A DNA stretch of 64,000 bases from Microthyrium microscopicum. Its lineage: Eukaryota; Ascomycota; Dothideomycetes; Microthyriales; Microthyriaceae. Below the pieces are notes generated by a model, which ran no database searches, had not been told where the DNA came from, and saw nothing but the letters and a program-made list of their open reading frames with translations. The DNA is taken from NCBI GenBank assembly GCA_010405405.1, contig MU004242.1:915769-979768 (forward strand). Direction: 5' to 3'. Both the position numbers and the translations under genes were made by a program. Shown here piece after piece: positions 11,534-22,821 of this stretch. The stretch's first letter is position 1. Every line of letters begins with the position of its first letter.

Positions 11534-14500
11534 CGTCGTGAGATTGACCAGAGATGATGAAGATTACGAAGGAAAGTGATTTAGTTGATGTTGTTGTTTT
11601 TGTCCAAGGGCAAAGATTGTAAATATATTATCGAAGGAGCGAGAATGCCTCAATATTAGGAGAAGTCTTGCCACTTATGGTGTGCCTCATCGAAGTAGAG
11701 AAATGATCGAGCTCAGGTCAAACAAGATATGTGTGAGATGTTGCGACACCAATGAGGCTCAATGCGGGCAGGTCTCCAGAAACATCCGTGAAAATGCAAG
11801 ATGCCGCTGGGGCCGTCGGACGGCAATCGCACAGGTGGTCGACTAGAAACAAAAGAAATGAGAAATGATAGTCTGAAAATAGCGAGGGCCTTGAATGGAA
11901 ATGTTGAAGACCTTCATATGGTTGCTGCCACCGGGACGAGCATTGAACAGGAACAACCGAGAAACTAGGTCCATAATCCAAGGGGTTGAGCCCTTTTTAT
12001 TATGTCCTAACTTCTGAGAGTCTAAGACAGCCTTTTCGAGTACACAATGTAATAATGCGCCTCTCGAAGGATTATTGACGAATCCATAGATGGCTTCTGT
12101 AGTCATCTACTTTGACCTGTCAATTCCACACAGTTGGGAATTAATAACGCCTCTGAAGGGCGGGGCAACCAAATTTCTGGATGAAAAGGAGTTTGGCGTC
12201 TAACGTGGCGTTCGATGGCGCTGCATGTCAAATCTTAAAATTTAGCCGCGAGCACCCTCCTAAATTTGCGCGTGGTTAGCAACGGTGGTGCTGCACAACG
12301 CAGTGTCAAAGGGATGACGCAGTAAGCAGGAATGAACAATTATTGCCAGTAAGTAAGAGTCCCGAGGATAAAGCAAAAGCAGATGTTGGAACAGCTGGGC
12401 TTAATCTTAATAGCAGCAGTCTCAAAGCCTAGAGAACTCAGAAGATCGCACCAGTCGAGGGGGAAAAAACAGATTTTCAAAGAGGCATTCTGATAAGCAA
12501 TACGCAGTTATTGACAGCGTCAGCTTTTGATCTTGAAGGATCAGGATTCGAGATCCTGAACGCCTGAAGGTTGACTATTGATGACTTGTACAAGACACAT
12601 GACAAAGATAGCTAGGTACTAGACATACCGATCTAGAGAATCGGCAATCCGAGAATCCGGGATTGCGTTTAATCTCTAGCTCATACCAATTATCGATAAC
12701 TATCAAGCCTTCAATTCACTGATTTGCCTTCTAAACTCGATCTTCATGACATTGTTCTTATTGACCTACAATTGAATTTCTCATAAGTTCTCACTCATTA
12801 AAGTCTTGAATTCAATCATACCGTGCCGAAAACATGTTCTTATTTCACCAATTTTTTGTTCTGTTGACGTCGTGACGAGGTGACAAGCACAAGTTCGTGG
12901 TTGCCAAAATTGAAAGCGGCACGGTAACGGCTACTAGTGCCCGCCACACCCGCAGGCGCTAGCGACTTTGGCATCCCACTTTCCATTTTCGATCACCTGC
13001 TATCGAAATCACAATTATACTCAGGTGTCTGTCGACCCGAGAGCTGAGTACACAGAGCACATGAAGTAGGATTGCGGGTGAGCCACGTTGAGGCTGGCTT
13101 GCAAGCTCCAAGAGATGATTTGAGTTTGATGTTGAAGTATTTGTGCGAGCATCATCGCCATTTACAATTGACGGGAGTGTCGAAATAGACAGCTTACCGG
13201 TGAAAACGCCCATAGACCAGCTATTGTCGATGGATCTATATTTCAGAGCCATCTTTTTGGATCATCTTCTAAGTTATACCGCCTACAATGACAGTTGTTT
13301 GCAAATCAGCTGCCAAATTAGATGTGTACTTGCAGCTGACAATGAGTAGCGACATGAATTTGACCAGTAGCTCTTCCTCAGAATAACACGAGTGTCAAGC
13401 CCGCGATTGAACGTCGCATTGATCCAGATCAACCTCGCTTCAAGTTCTCCATTTCCTAATCCCCTCGAAAGCTTGCCTCCTTCGACCTCTCTTTCTCTCT
13501 AAATCAGCAGGCCTTCACCATCTTGAAGTACCTGAAAAGCTCCCATGTTAGGAAAGCATATAAGACCTGTCGCTTCCTTCAGCCCTACTGATAGCATAAG
13601 GCCATCGAGCGTGTGGCGCTCAAGTAAAGGTACGAAGGTCGATATCACAGCGTGGAAACAACGTCTCCGTAACTCTTTACATCTTCAACGTTTAGAGGAT
13701 CTTAAAATTGTCAGAATGGTCACTTTGCAAGAGTTTATGCCGAGGTAGGCCGTCGTGGTTGGACATATTAAACTAATCTACTGAAAGCAGTTTTGACAGT
13801 TCGTTTTGAGAGCCGGTTTTGATTGAAGCTTTTGGCATCTGGAGATTACTCCGGGGCCTAGACTCACACCTCGCCCCATCGCGTTAAACCTTCCCTGTCT
13901 GCCATGTGCGGCTAGGTTGGACTTTCTTTTGTTTAAAAGTTTATGGCCCTACCTTATGCGACGGCTTATTCGATCCCTGACTTGATCACTAACCGACGAA
14001 TCACATTCTACTCCAATTCAGCCTCGCCTTCGTCCATATTACTGACCGAAATGTGGTATCATTCTGGAGGGTCGGCAACCCGGATCCGTAATAATAAGAA
14101 CCTGATCCGTCGCTTGATCAGGTAAGGTGTTACTCAACAATCGGTGGTAATTATATAGCGCTAATGGATTACGTTAGCGCTATATAATAGATTTAAGCCT
14201 CAAAACTGCTTGGTTCCTTAAGTTCCGTATAATTTCCTTATGGTACAACGACGGGAAGTGGATTAGCTATTCCTTTATAAGTAACGTTAGCTATCACGAG
14301 CCTGAATTTACTTGGTACGCTTTATAAAACGCCGAAGGGGTTATCAAACTTTAGCTTATCAAAGATTCCAGCTGCCGACCCTGCAGATTGGAAGAACTAG
14401 CATATCAAGCGAGGGGTTGACCCTCCGATTTGCAGCTTGCAAATTACCTGGAGTTTCTCACCGCCAATCAGGAATTGGTGGCAGGCTACTCGGACTGGCC

Positions 14501-16049
14501 CCAAGGATAACTCCTGACCATAATTACATCACTTGCGGTGAACGATTTAAAAGAATTATATCGACTATCCAAGCACTCAACACTTTCAACTCCACACATT
14601 GCCGGTTCCACGGGCAAGAAAGCCCTTCTAGGTTAGAACACAGGCACAGCTCACGAGCCTTTTCGGTTTTAGCTCCAATCAAGATGGATACTTGCTCCGA
14701 CATGAGGGTTCTCGGGAGTTTACGGTTCGATTTCGCAGCGCACCTCCAATTCTCGACAAATGAAATTCCAGCATAGGATGCATACATACGGTACTAGATT
14801 TCGGCTCCTCAATAAAACCAATGAGACAAAAGACAAGTTTATTGTCTTCATTGTCAAGGGAAAGGAACATCATACCGAGGACTTTGCCTCTTCGGTGTCT
14901 GCTCGAAACGACCAAGAACGGATCCTGGTTTTAGCCTTGCAGGATGCAGATAGTTGTCCGTGCAGACTTTATTCCAACATGAGCCTCACACTTGCCTCTG
15001 TCGATCTCTCTATTCCACATGTCTGAGCAGGGAATCTCCAGTAAGGCAGCCGCCCGGCGATTACAGGGTAATTTGGTACTTTGGCCATTGGAATTATGGA
15101 CCAACGAACAAATTTTTGGTTGCGATCTGGAATTCAACATATAGAGAGAAGCAAACACTACGGAAATAGTTTACTTCGAAAACTGGATTAGGCGTATTCC
15201 CACCGCGAAAAGTGGATTGGTGGCTGGTGGTTAGCATATCTGACAGCATGTGAATTTCTCAGGAACATCGCACACATCGGAAGAAAATGGAAATACATAG
15301 GCAAATGTCAACTACTCAATCATCACTACTGTATTGGGAAGACGATCTGTGCATCATGCCCTTGATTTCTAGTGGGCAGCAACCTACCATTGAGCAGTGC
15401 TTGACGAGCATCATAAGTCGTAAGGTCTCAGCCAGGACCCGACGCTCTGGATCCGTCAAAGCTCTTCCAGTCTTCATGAATCTGGACAATGAACTAGAAG
15501 ATAAATAGAACGGTACTAGAACTGCGGAATATTGTTCGCTAAACATCTTTCTGTAATATTACCACGCTGCTTCTGCGCCATTCAAGGGGACTCTTTTCCT
15601 TATCTTTCAGCATCCGACCAGGTTTCGCCTTTCTTCATTCGTATATTTGGGAATCACCTACCTAGTATCCAGTATTTGTGGTGTTTTCGTGGCGGGCCTT
15701 GCTTTCCACATCGACCTTGTTCAATTAGGCTGGACGCTCGGCATAACCTTTGGAATCCCGTAATCTTCGCACTGGACAACATCAAGATATTAGTTTTCCT
15801 GGAGGCGCTTCCACTAATATTTCTTGCCAGCTCACCTGTACCACGAGCCCAGCAAAGCCGTTTGAACATCTTATTTCTCATAAGTGGTCTTATCAGGAAC
15901 CTTGCCTCTGAGGCGAATCAAATTTCAGGCCATATCTTGTACTACATTCCCTCAAGACACACTGCAGTCTCGTTACTCTTAAAAAGCAGCAACAACTTCG
16001 TCAATCCTCAATTCGGCTAAAGTTAGGCCATATTCCTCTCATAATCATC
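11534..16049. other. 4.5 kb gene-poor stretch
   Basis: No ORF over 165 codons, no splice-consistent gene and no recognised domain was found here on either strand. The composition alternates AT-rich parts (12400-12950, 14100-14330) with mixed parts. A strong hairpin sits at 14150-14188. Short ORFs such as 14312-14776 (+) and 15532-16020 (+) read as random sequence. The last 300 bases should hold the promoter of the inositol monophosphatase gene. Degenerate repeat remnants may be present but I cannot name one. Confidence 0.5.
14150..14188. repeat. Perfect 15-bp inverted repeat with 9-nt loop
   Basis: Left arm ATTATATAGCGCTAA (14150-14164) and its exact reverse complement at 14174-14188 flank the loop TGGATTACG. 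No gene lies within 1.8 kb. It could be a miniature element end, a cruciform site or a relic of an inverted insertion; no target-site duplication is obvious. Confidence 0.8.
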
Positions 16050-17069
16050 ATGGCGCCGCATGTTGTGTCAGACGCTCCATCTGCTGGTTCATCATACCTC
16101 GACTCAGCTTCCACACCGCCAAGCAGCCTGTCTGTTGGCCCACCACCATGTTTTGCAGATATCAATAAAGCTTTAGAGCGATGTATGATTGCAAAGCTAG
16201 ATCTTGAGGAGATCAAGAACTACATGATCGATCTTGCGAAAAAGGGAGGGATCATGATGAAGTCAGTCAACCCATCCGTCGATGACAGCTGCGAAAAGAA
16301 CAACTCAGCAGACAGAGTGACTGCCACCGACAAAGCTATAGAAGCAATGGTCAAATCGGGCATGGCGATCAAATACCCAGACATTGAATTTCTCGGCGAA
16401 GAAACTTTCAAAGATGGACAAAAACTTACCGACGAGCCAACACTTGTGTGCGATCCAATCGACGGTACTCTCAACTTCATTCACGGCTTTCCAAACTACG
16501 CTATCAGTCTGGCACTTACCGTCTGCAAAGCTCCAATCATTGGCGTAGTCTACAATCCGGCGCGCGGAGATCTTTTCACAGCTATAAAAGGACGTGGTGC
16601 CTTTCTTACCCGCTGGGACGGCACTGAATCCGCACTTCCTATCCGACCCCAAGCAGACCCTATCAACAAACTCGCCAGCTGTCTATGCGCGCTAGAATAT
16701 GGCAACGACCGCCAATCACACAAATGGGAGCTAAGAACTCACATGGTGGATAGATTACTGTCTAAAAACGGAGGAATGGCACATAGTTTGCGAAGTTCCG
16801 GATCTGCAGCTCTCGACTTCTGCTATGTCGCCGCTGGCTGGCTCGATATCTTCTGGGAAGGAGGATGTTGGATCTGGGACGTTGCTGCAGGATTCGTCAT
16901 TGCGCAAGAAGCTGGTGGAATAGTGGTTGGCGCGAATCCAGGTGACTGGAACCCTAGTCTTGAAGGAAGAAGTTATTTCGCAGTACGAGGAGCAGCAAGT
17001 GGACAGAGGGAGGTTGTTGAAGAAGTCTGGGAGCTAATGGGAGATAGACGGTTTACTTTTAATTCCTAA
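16050..17069 (+). CDS. Inositol-1-monophosphatase family protein (QutG-like)
   Basis: This is a single-exon protein of 339 aa in the Mg-dependent, Li-sensitive phosphatase superfamily. Motif 1 GEE is at 116-118, motif 2 DPIDGTLNFIHG starts at Asp135 and motif 3 WDVAAG starts at Trp276, so all metal-binding acidic residues are present. It should hydrolyse inositol monophosphates or a related sugar phosphate in the cytosol. The closest fungal type is the QutG/Qa-x class known from quinate-utilisation clusters, but no other quinate gene is nearby, so a general inositol phosphatase role is equally likely. A 30-residue Ser/Pro-rich leader precedes the domain. The start ATG follows an in-frame-free upstream region and is preceded by ATCATC, a fair fungal context. 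Confidence 0.93.
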   Translation: MAPHVVSDAPSAGSSYLDSASTPPSSLSVGPPPCFADINKALERCMIAKLDLEEIKNYMIDLAKKGGIMMKSVNPSVDDSCEKNNSADRVTATDKAIEAMVKSGMAIKYPDIEFLGEETFKDGQKLTDEPTLVCDPIDGTLNFIHGFPNYAISLALTVCKAPIIGVVYNPARGDLFTAIKGRGAFLTRWDGTESALPIRPQADPINKLASCLCALEYGNDRQSHKWELRTHMVDRLLSKNGGMAHSLRSSGSAALDFCYVAAGWLDIFWEGGCWIWDVAAGFVIAQEAGGIVVGANPGDWNPSLEGRSYFAVRGAASGQREVVEEVWELMGDRRFTFNS

Positions 17070-17373
17070 GCTGGGATTTACGGAAGCGAGCGTTGAGAAC
17101 TTATGCTTTATGATACCAATCTGGCGGCACTACACTTGTATTAGACGTTTTTTTCGCTGGTGTTTAAACCTTGGACTTTCGAGAGCTCTTAAGATATTTA
17201 CCAGGTGTGTTGCGGCATGTAAGTCTTGAGGATTTCGGTTACACGTCAACTGATAGCTAGAGCTTAAATTGTTATCTTAATATAGATGTCATTTCCTCAC
17301 GCATACAAAGATACCTGTGAAGCTGCTCCGATGGAAAAGAGTCATCGCAAGTTCGAAGAGTCTTTTGTGTTAT
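17070..17373. other. Convergent intergenic spacer
   Basis: This is a 304-bp spacer between the 3' ends of the convergent inositol phosphatase (+) and lectin-like (-) genes. AT-rich; nothing else seen. Confidence 0.6.
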
Positions 17374-18259
17374 TTACGACACATCCTGAAAAGGTTGGTG
17401 ATGGTCCACTTTGTTGTTCTCGTAAGAGCTTCGTTTTCGAGCCTTCAGCCAACATGTAAAGATTGCCATAGCACCCAGTACGAAGACAAGAAAAGCCAAT
17501 GAACACATAGCCCCCTCTTGATTGTCCCACTTCGCCTTCATATAACTCGTTGTGGAATCCGGGAGCATTCCAATACTGCCGTCCATGGCAGGACTTGGTT
17601 CGATCAATTCGATGACTGTTTGCCTCTTAGGTTGCCAACGGCCAATGAATTGTAAATTCCAATGTTGTCCGGAATGGTCTTCTGAGCCCATAAATGGCTT
17701 CAGTGTATCTGCATACACGTCCAAATGTCTCGACGAACTGGTGAAATTATTACTGAGGCGATAAGTGCCGTCATCCCAGGAATCGACTCGCCAGTATTGT
17801 CCTGAGAAGCTCCCTCCTGGTGCCATGTGGACACCTGTATCCTGCAGTACTCCGTTATCGATCATTATGTCGAGAGCCCATTCCTGTCCTTTTCCCTGTG
17901 TATGCATGTAATAGAAGCCGGAATCACCTGTCGAGCTGAAATACCTATGTGTCATTTAGCTCGAGCGAATTTCACGTAATGCTAGAGAGCCATCATCGAT
18001 CCGATGTCAACTTTAGCAGCTCCGGCTCAACTCATAGAGATCCGTATTCGAACGAATCATCAACAGGACGAGCAATGAAACCCTTAGATCAATGAAGGAA
18101 ACAAAACACAACGTACCATTGATGGTGTAAGTCTGAGCCATTCTGATTTTGCAAGACAACTGAATCGTCGGCAGTCGTAGAGAGCTCCTTATAGAAACCA
18201 GTGTAGGTGTTTGTGAGATGAAAAAAGCTGCCTTCTAGATCGCCAGTCCCGCCGCTCAT
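17374..18259 (-). CDS. Beta-trefoil (ricin B-like) protein with C-terminal membrane anchor
   Basis: Exons 18259-18117 and 17944-17374 give 237 aa; the intron splits the Trp codon in HHQWYFSSTGDSGFYY. Repeats of the QxW type typical of ricin-B trefoils are visible: HHQW (near 48), SGQYWRV (near 100) and SGQHWNLQ (near 142), each followed by a short aromatic strand. A linker rich in Pro/Ser then leads to one hydrophobic segment, residues 194-213 (MCSLAFLVFVLGAMAIFTCW), followed by a basic stop-transfer sequence (KARKRS). There is no signal peptide: the protein starts MSGGTGDLEG. That layout fits a tail-anchored or type II-like membrane protein whose lectin-like part may face the cytosol. Sugar binding is not shown. 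The trefoil call rests on repeat spacing and is fairly safe. Confidence 0.8.
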
Positions 18260-18703
18260 GATGCGAGATGTTCAATCACTGAAAGGACAAACAGATGATT
18301 ATGCATAAAAAGTTGGAAATTAGAATTGTGAGGGAAGCGTCAAAAAACCATTTGACAGATGGTTCCTCGGTTTTGAATAAAAAAATAAAATCATGACTCT
18401 GCAGTGGTGATACCTAACCATTGAACTCCGTTACATCTAAATCAGTCTATGCTCTGCGCAATGTAACACACAACGAGCACGATGAGGGGAAAGCTGCTGG
18501 TAGCCACCCGGGAAGTCTCTGTCCAACAGCAAGATGCATAAGACTCGCACTTTAGAGCACGCACTTGCAAGCATAACATGAGACTCAAAAGAAGTTGTGA
18601 CATGAGGCTTTTAGTCATCTCGTTACACTGTGAATCATTATAGCAATCCGCAACCGCTCGTGCTCCGAGGCTATCTCTCGTAATCTATGGTGTCTAAAAA
18701 TGC
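18260..18703. other. Intergenic spacer, no gene seen
   Basis: This lies between the 5' end of the lectin-like gene and the 3' end of the oxidoreductase gene, both on the minus strand. It contains an AT-rich segment at 18365-18395 that probably belongs to the upstream promoter of the lectin-like gene. Confidence 0.55.
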
Positions 18704-20077
18704 TCAGAATCTAACTCGAAGGAACTGATTTGGCCATGCAACGTCAACGTCTAGCTTGTGTGCGACTCTGAGAACCCACTCCGGTTCCCTCATGAATTGT
18801 CTTGCAACAAGAACAACATCAGCCATTGGCTCCTTGCCATCTTTTGCATCTGTGATTTTCGCTGCAATTGCAGCTTCTTCCCCAATCGTCCGACTAGCCT
18901 CGACGATGTCCTTAGCTTGCTCTGCTTCCGTAATGAGGCCGACTGCTCCGACGAAGAGGTTTAAGCCTTCAGCTTTCGTTTCTTGGCGAATCCGTCCTGC
19001 CATGTCGGTTTGATAGTTTTTCGTTTCGAATGGGTTAAGACGTTGTTTGGGGTGATTTCCTCCACTTGAGCAGTCTAGTAAATCAACTCCTAGACCGGGC
19101 AAAATCTTGGCCAGCTTGATGGTGCTCTCCAAGTCCCAAGTGCCTAGCTCTTTGCCGATATCTGTTTCCTCCAACCATTCCGTTGAGCTCAGTCGTACCC
19201 AGAGAGGCATGCCTTTTGGAATTACCTCTCGAATGGCCACCACAATATCCCGAAGGAACTTAGTCCGTCCTTCAAAGCTTCCACCATACTCATCAGTTCT
19301 GCGATTAGTAATCGGACTCAAAAATTGATGCACCAAATATCCATGAGCGCCATGGATCTCAATGATATCAACACCCGCTTTCACAGATCTCTTCGCCGCG
19401 TCCGCAAAAGCCTTAATCATCTCCTTCACATCCTCGGTACTAGCTGCTCTAGGAGGCCAGTATCCTTTGGCCCCTTTGCCAGGCACATAGTCCCAGGCCT
19501 CCTCTTCACCACCCATTGGACCGATTACATTGTCTGGCCAACCACCCACATCTGTATCGGCTCGCGTGCTCAGATTGCCTAGCTTTTTCGATATCCAGGG
19601 TGCAGTTGTACTTGATTTGCGCCCAGCATGCGCTAGCTGGATAGCGCAAAGGCCACCCTGACTTTTTATGAAATCCGCAACGCGCTGGACGCTAGGAATT
19701 TGAGCATCGCTCCAGATACCTGGGCAATTGGGACTGATACGACCGTTTGGTTGGACTCCTGTAGCTTCAATGAAGACCACTGATGCTCCTTTCAAGGCAT
19801 AGTGTCCAAGTGTGGCAACGTGGTAGTCGGTTAGAGCTCCAATGTCTGGGCCTTCATGAGCAGTGCTGTATTGGCACATGGGTGCGACGACAATGCGGTT
19901 ACGAAGAACAGCATCGCGAATTTTGAGCGGACTAAAAAGTGTTGGTGTTGAGTCTTTTAGTCCAATAGCACTACCTGGTGAATTTGTATGTCTTGGTGTG
20001 AAATAAGGAATGCCAGAGACAGCTTCATTGAGCGCCGACTTTTCTTCCGCGGAACCCATATTCGCCGCTTGCCTCAA
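18704..20077 (-). CDS. NADH:flavin oxidoreductase, Old Yellow Enzyme family (YqjM-like class)
   Basis: This is a single-exon protein of 457 aa. OYE-type enzymes carry FMN in a TIM barrel and reduce activated C=C bonds with NAD(P)H. Visible motifs in order are LFSPLKIRDAVLRNRIVVAP, then MCQYS (the Cys of the YqjM class near the FMN), QLAHAGRKSS, HGAHGYLVHQFLSP, TDEYGGSFEGR, and the C-terminal FMN phosphate segment ending AREFMREPEW-like (VARQFMREPEW). The domain starts about residue 45 after a Ser/Thr-rich leader. The start could be the ATG at 20077 or the one six codons later (MGSAEEKS). No biosynthetic cluster surrounds it, so a general detoxification or redox role is more likely than a pathway step; that is inference. 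Confidence 0.93.
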   Translation of the reverse strand: MRQAANMGSAEEKSALNEAVSGIPYFTPRHTNSPGSAIGLKDSTPTLFSPLKIRDAVLRNRIVVAPMCQYSTAHEGPDIGALTDYHVATLGHYALKGASVVFIEATGVQPNGRISPNCPGIWSDAQIPSVQRVADFIKSQGGLCAIQLAHAGRKSSTTAPWISKKLGNLSTRADTDVGGWPDNVIGPMGGEEEAWDYVPGKGAKGYWPPRAASTEDVKEMIKAFADAAKRSVKAGVDIIEIHGAHGYLVHQFLSPITNRRTDEYGGSFEGRTKFLRDIVVAIREVIPKGMPLWVRLSSTEWLEETDIGKELGTWDLESTIKLAKILPGLGVDLLDCSSGGNHPKQRLNPFETKNYQTDMAGRIRQETKAEGLNLFVGAVGLITEAEQAKDIVEASRTIGEEAAIAAKITDAKDGKEPMADVVLVARQFMREPEWVLRVAHKLDVDVAWPNQFLRVRF

Positions 20078-20857
20078 TGACTTTGCCTGTCAATTGTTTG
20101 CTGATTCAGAGGAAGGGTAGAAGGTGACTTGTTGGGGATCTGGTGGAGTGTGGACGTTGCCGAGGATAAAAGTTGTTATATGTATGGTGTATGTCTGATT
20201 TCTAAGCTGGTAGTAGAGTAAGTTGTAGCAACCGACCAGATCGGAGAATTAATGAACTATCGAGCCAATAAAAGGTTGCGCAAGATAAGTTGTGGATGAG
20301 ATTAAATAACCCTCGTCTTGTTTCCTATACCCGAAGATGTCGCAATTTGCTTACTAAAGTTGATTATGGAAACGTTGGCTATCCATTTCATGGTGTTCAA
20401 TACGCTGATTGCGTTATAAAATTTATTATTGCAGTCTTGATATTCCCAATCATTAAGATCTTCGTACATCTGAACGGGGTTGCTGAAGTCAGAGCCGAGT
20501 GTTTGCCCAAGGTGCTTGTTGCATATCGTTCAAATGAGAAACATGATGATTGATGTGAACAATCCAGTTTTGGAATAACTATTTCTGCTTGCACCAAAAA
20601 TCTCAAAATGAGTATTGTGTCCAATGGGAGCATATCCTTATTTCGTCTGTTTTTTGATAAGTTCCACTTAAGATCAAGAATTCATTTCAATTGATCCAGA
20701 GACATCACCAACAAAAGTGGCTACGTCGACCAAGCTAGGTCCGAATCTACCCAAACATTCGCACCAAATAATGCTATTTACAAAAAGGTATCGTGCATGC
20801 AACATCCAAAAAGAGACTGTCAAAAGCGACAGGTCAAAGAACAACGCTATCAATGCT
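20078..20857. other. Intergenic region, no gene seen
   Basis: This covers the 5' flank of the oxidoreductase gene and the 3' flank of the 637-aa gene. AT-rich, with only short ORFs that lack any recognisable domain. Confidence 0.55.
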
Positions 20858-22821
20858 TTATATCCGCGATCCATTCACCAAATGCGAAAATCCCGCTTCC
20901 CGTACAAACATGTCTTTCGCTGAATCGCTGGCAAATGATATTTTGAGGTATTTCATCTCCCTGATCCGGCCGTCCAGCACATCGCGTAGCATAAACACCA
21001 ACTTGCCTGACCGGCCTTCCTTCTCTGGCGCTCGTAAACAATTCACGTCTAGTTCTACTACCTGGCTTGCAACGTGTGCGTTTTTATTGCGGAAAAATTT
21101 GACTGTTCGCGCTGGTGCGGCTGATTCGTGAGACTCCCATACTTGTATTGTTTGACAGCCGGCTTCCGCGGCGTGGCCATGAGTGAGCGCGCTTTTGAGC
21201 GTGGATATGTCGACGCTGGCGATGAGGGTTTTGCCGACGACCATTTGTAGAAAGTCCCAGCAATCAGTCCGGCTTGCGAATGAGTATTGCGGGTGACGGG
21301 CTGTGTTTGGTGCGAAATGGACCAGAGCGGTTATGGATGTGTCGTGCTGGTCTCGCATGGCAGCTTCGATTTCGGCATTTTCGAGAAATGGCGATGCATT
21401 GGTTTGTAGACTCGATATCCAGAGATCCTGTATAATATCTTGGCCTTTTGAAGTTCTTAAGATCAGTACGATGCCGTCGCCGCCAGGCCGGGATGTTTGT
21501 CGAACTTCAATATGCGTGATAGTGACTTGTTGTAGCGTGACGCCGCGGTGGTACCAGAGCTTAACACTGCCCTCTGTGAAGGCCCGGTCGTGAGAGGCGG
21601 TAGAAAGGATTGAGCCGTCTCGCAGGGAGGAGCGGATGCTGTTGGCGGAGCTGCCTGTGGCGACGCTGGACCCACTTTCCCAAGTATCTGCAGACGAGGA
21701 TGCGGTATTGGTGGCTCGTTGTTTGCCCTTAACGTTAGGACGGGGCGGTATGGACGGGAGGGAGGAGTGTAGGTCGTCCAGGGACCACGTTGGATATTCC
21801 CTGTCATCGGCGAGCCCTTGCGGGTGAAGACGGGGTAGAGAGGGAGGGTATGATGGTGGAGGTGTAGTAGATTGTTGTAAAGGACTTCCGTTTGGTGGGA
21901 AGGGTGCATTCGCAACTGGTGACTTGACGCCTTCTGGTCGGGAATCGCAACCGTCTCTCTTGCGTTTTATTCCAGCTGCCATTGTGCCACCATATTGTTG
22001 GTCTAGCATCTGTTGGACTCTTCGGTCTGCTAATGTATTTCCTGGCCGCCTCGTTCGCCGTATTCGAGCTGACGCGGGGAGGTGTCCTAATGTGTCGCCA
22101 TTCGGAAGTATAATGGGGGAGGGAGCTTGAGTACCAGACATAAGGTTTAGGAGGGTCATTGGGGTGGCAGCTTGAGGTCCCATTGCCGGCGATGGCATGG
22201 GACTCAGCCGTATTGGACTCATGTCTGGATTTAGGAGAGGAGAAGACATCGTGGAGAAGGGAGATTGTAAGAATGGAGATGGGAGGATAGAAATTGGAGG
22301 AGTGAAAGATTGAATCATTTCTTCTTTAGCGGCTACATCTTTGCGGATGAGGTATTTGCTGTAGAATACGAATCAGATAATGCCCCCACGTATACGGAGA
22401 GTACCTACGGGTCGAACGTCAAAAGTATTTCTAGACACTGGTCGTCTAGGTTTAATAGCTTTTCTTCGTAATTCTTGCAGTATTCCACCATGCCGGGACC
22501 TTCAGGCCCATTCCAAGGTACTGCATTTTCAGCACGACTACCGAACCCACTACGTGGTAGTATCTGCTGCGGGTCAATGTACAGCTCCAAGTCCAGAAGG
22601 TTGCTTCGGAATTTTTTGAGAGACAAGACATATCTATCAAATAGGATGCTGATATCTCGAGCCGCTAGTTGTCCACCAAGTTCGATAAGGCAGCTGTATG
22701 TTGTGTTTAGCCGCTGAAAGAGTAGCTCGACTTCCTTGGGAGCTCCGGAGATCTGCTGAAACAAGCGATGGAGATTATCAATATCAACAATCAAAGAATG
22801 AACAGCTCCGGCAAGACTCAT
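20858..22821 (-). CDS. Unknown protein: helical N-terminus, disordered middle, folded C-terminus
   Basis: Exons 22821-22409 and 22358-20858 give 637 aa; the 50-nt intron rejoins LTFDP to KYLIRKDVAAKEE. Residues 1-160 predict as helices (VHSLIVDIDNLHRLFQQISG, then FDRYVLSLKKF) and resemble the helical N-terminal modules that precede many fungal regulatory proteins. Residues 160-400 are rich in Pro, Ser and Thr and contain a basic patch (RIRRTRR, KRKRDG) that could be a nuclear signal. The C-terminal 230 residues look folded, with alternating strands (VKLWYHRGVTLQQVTITHIE) and an ending KYLKISFASDSAKDMF. I do not recognise a named domain. The layout is compatible with a signalling or scaffold protein, but no function can be stated. 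Confidence 0.8.
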
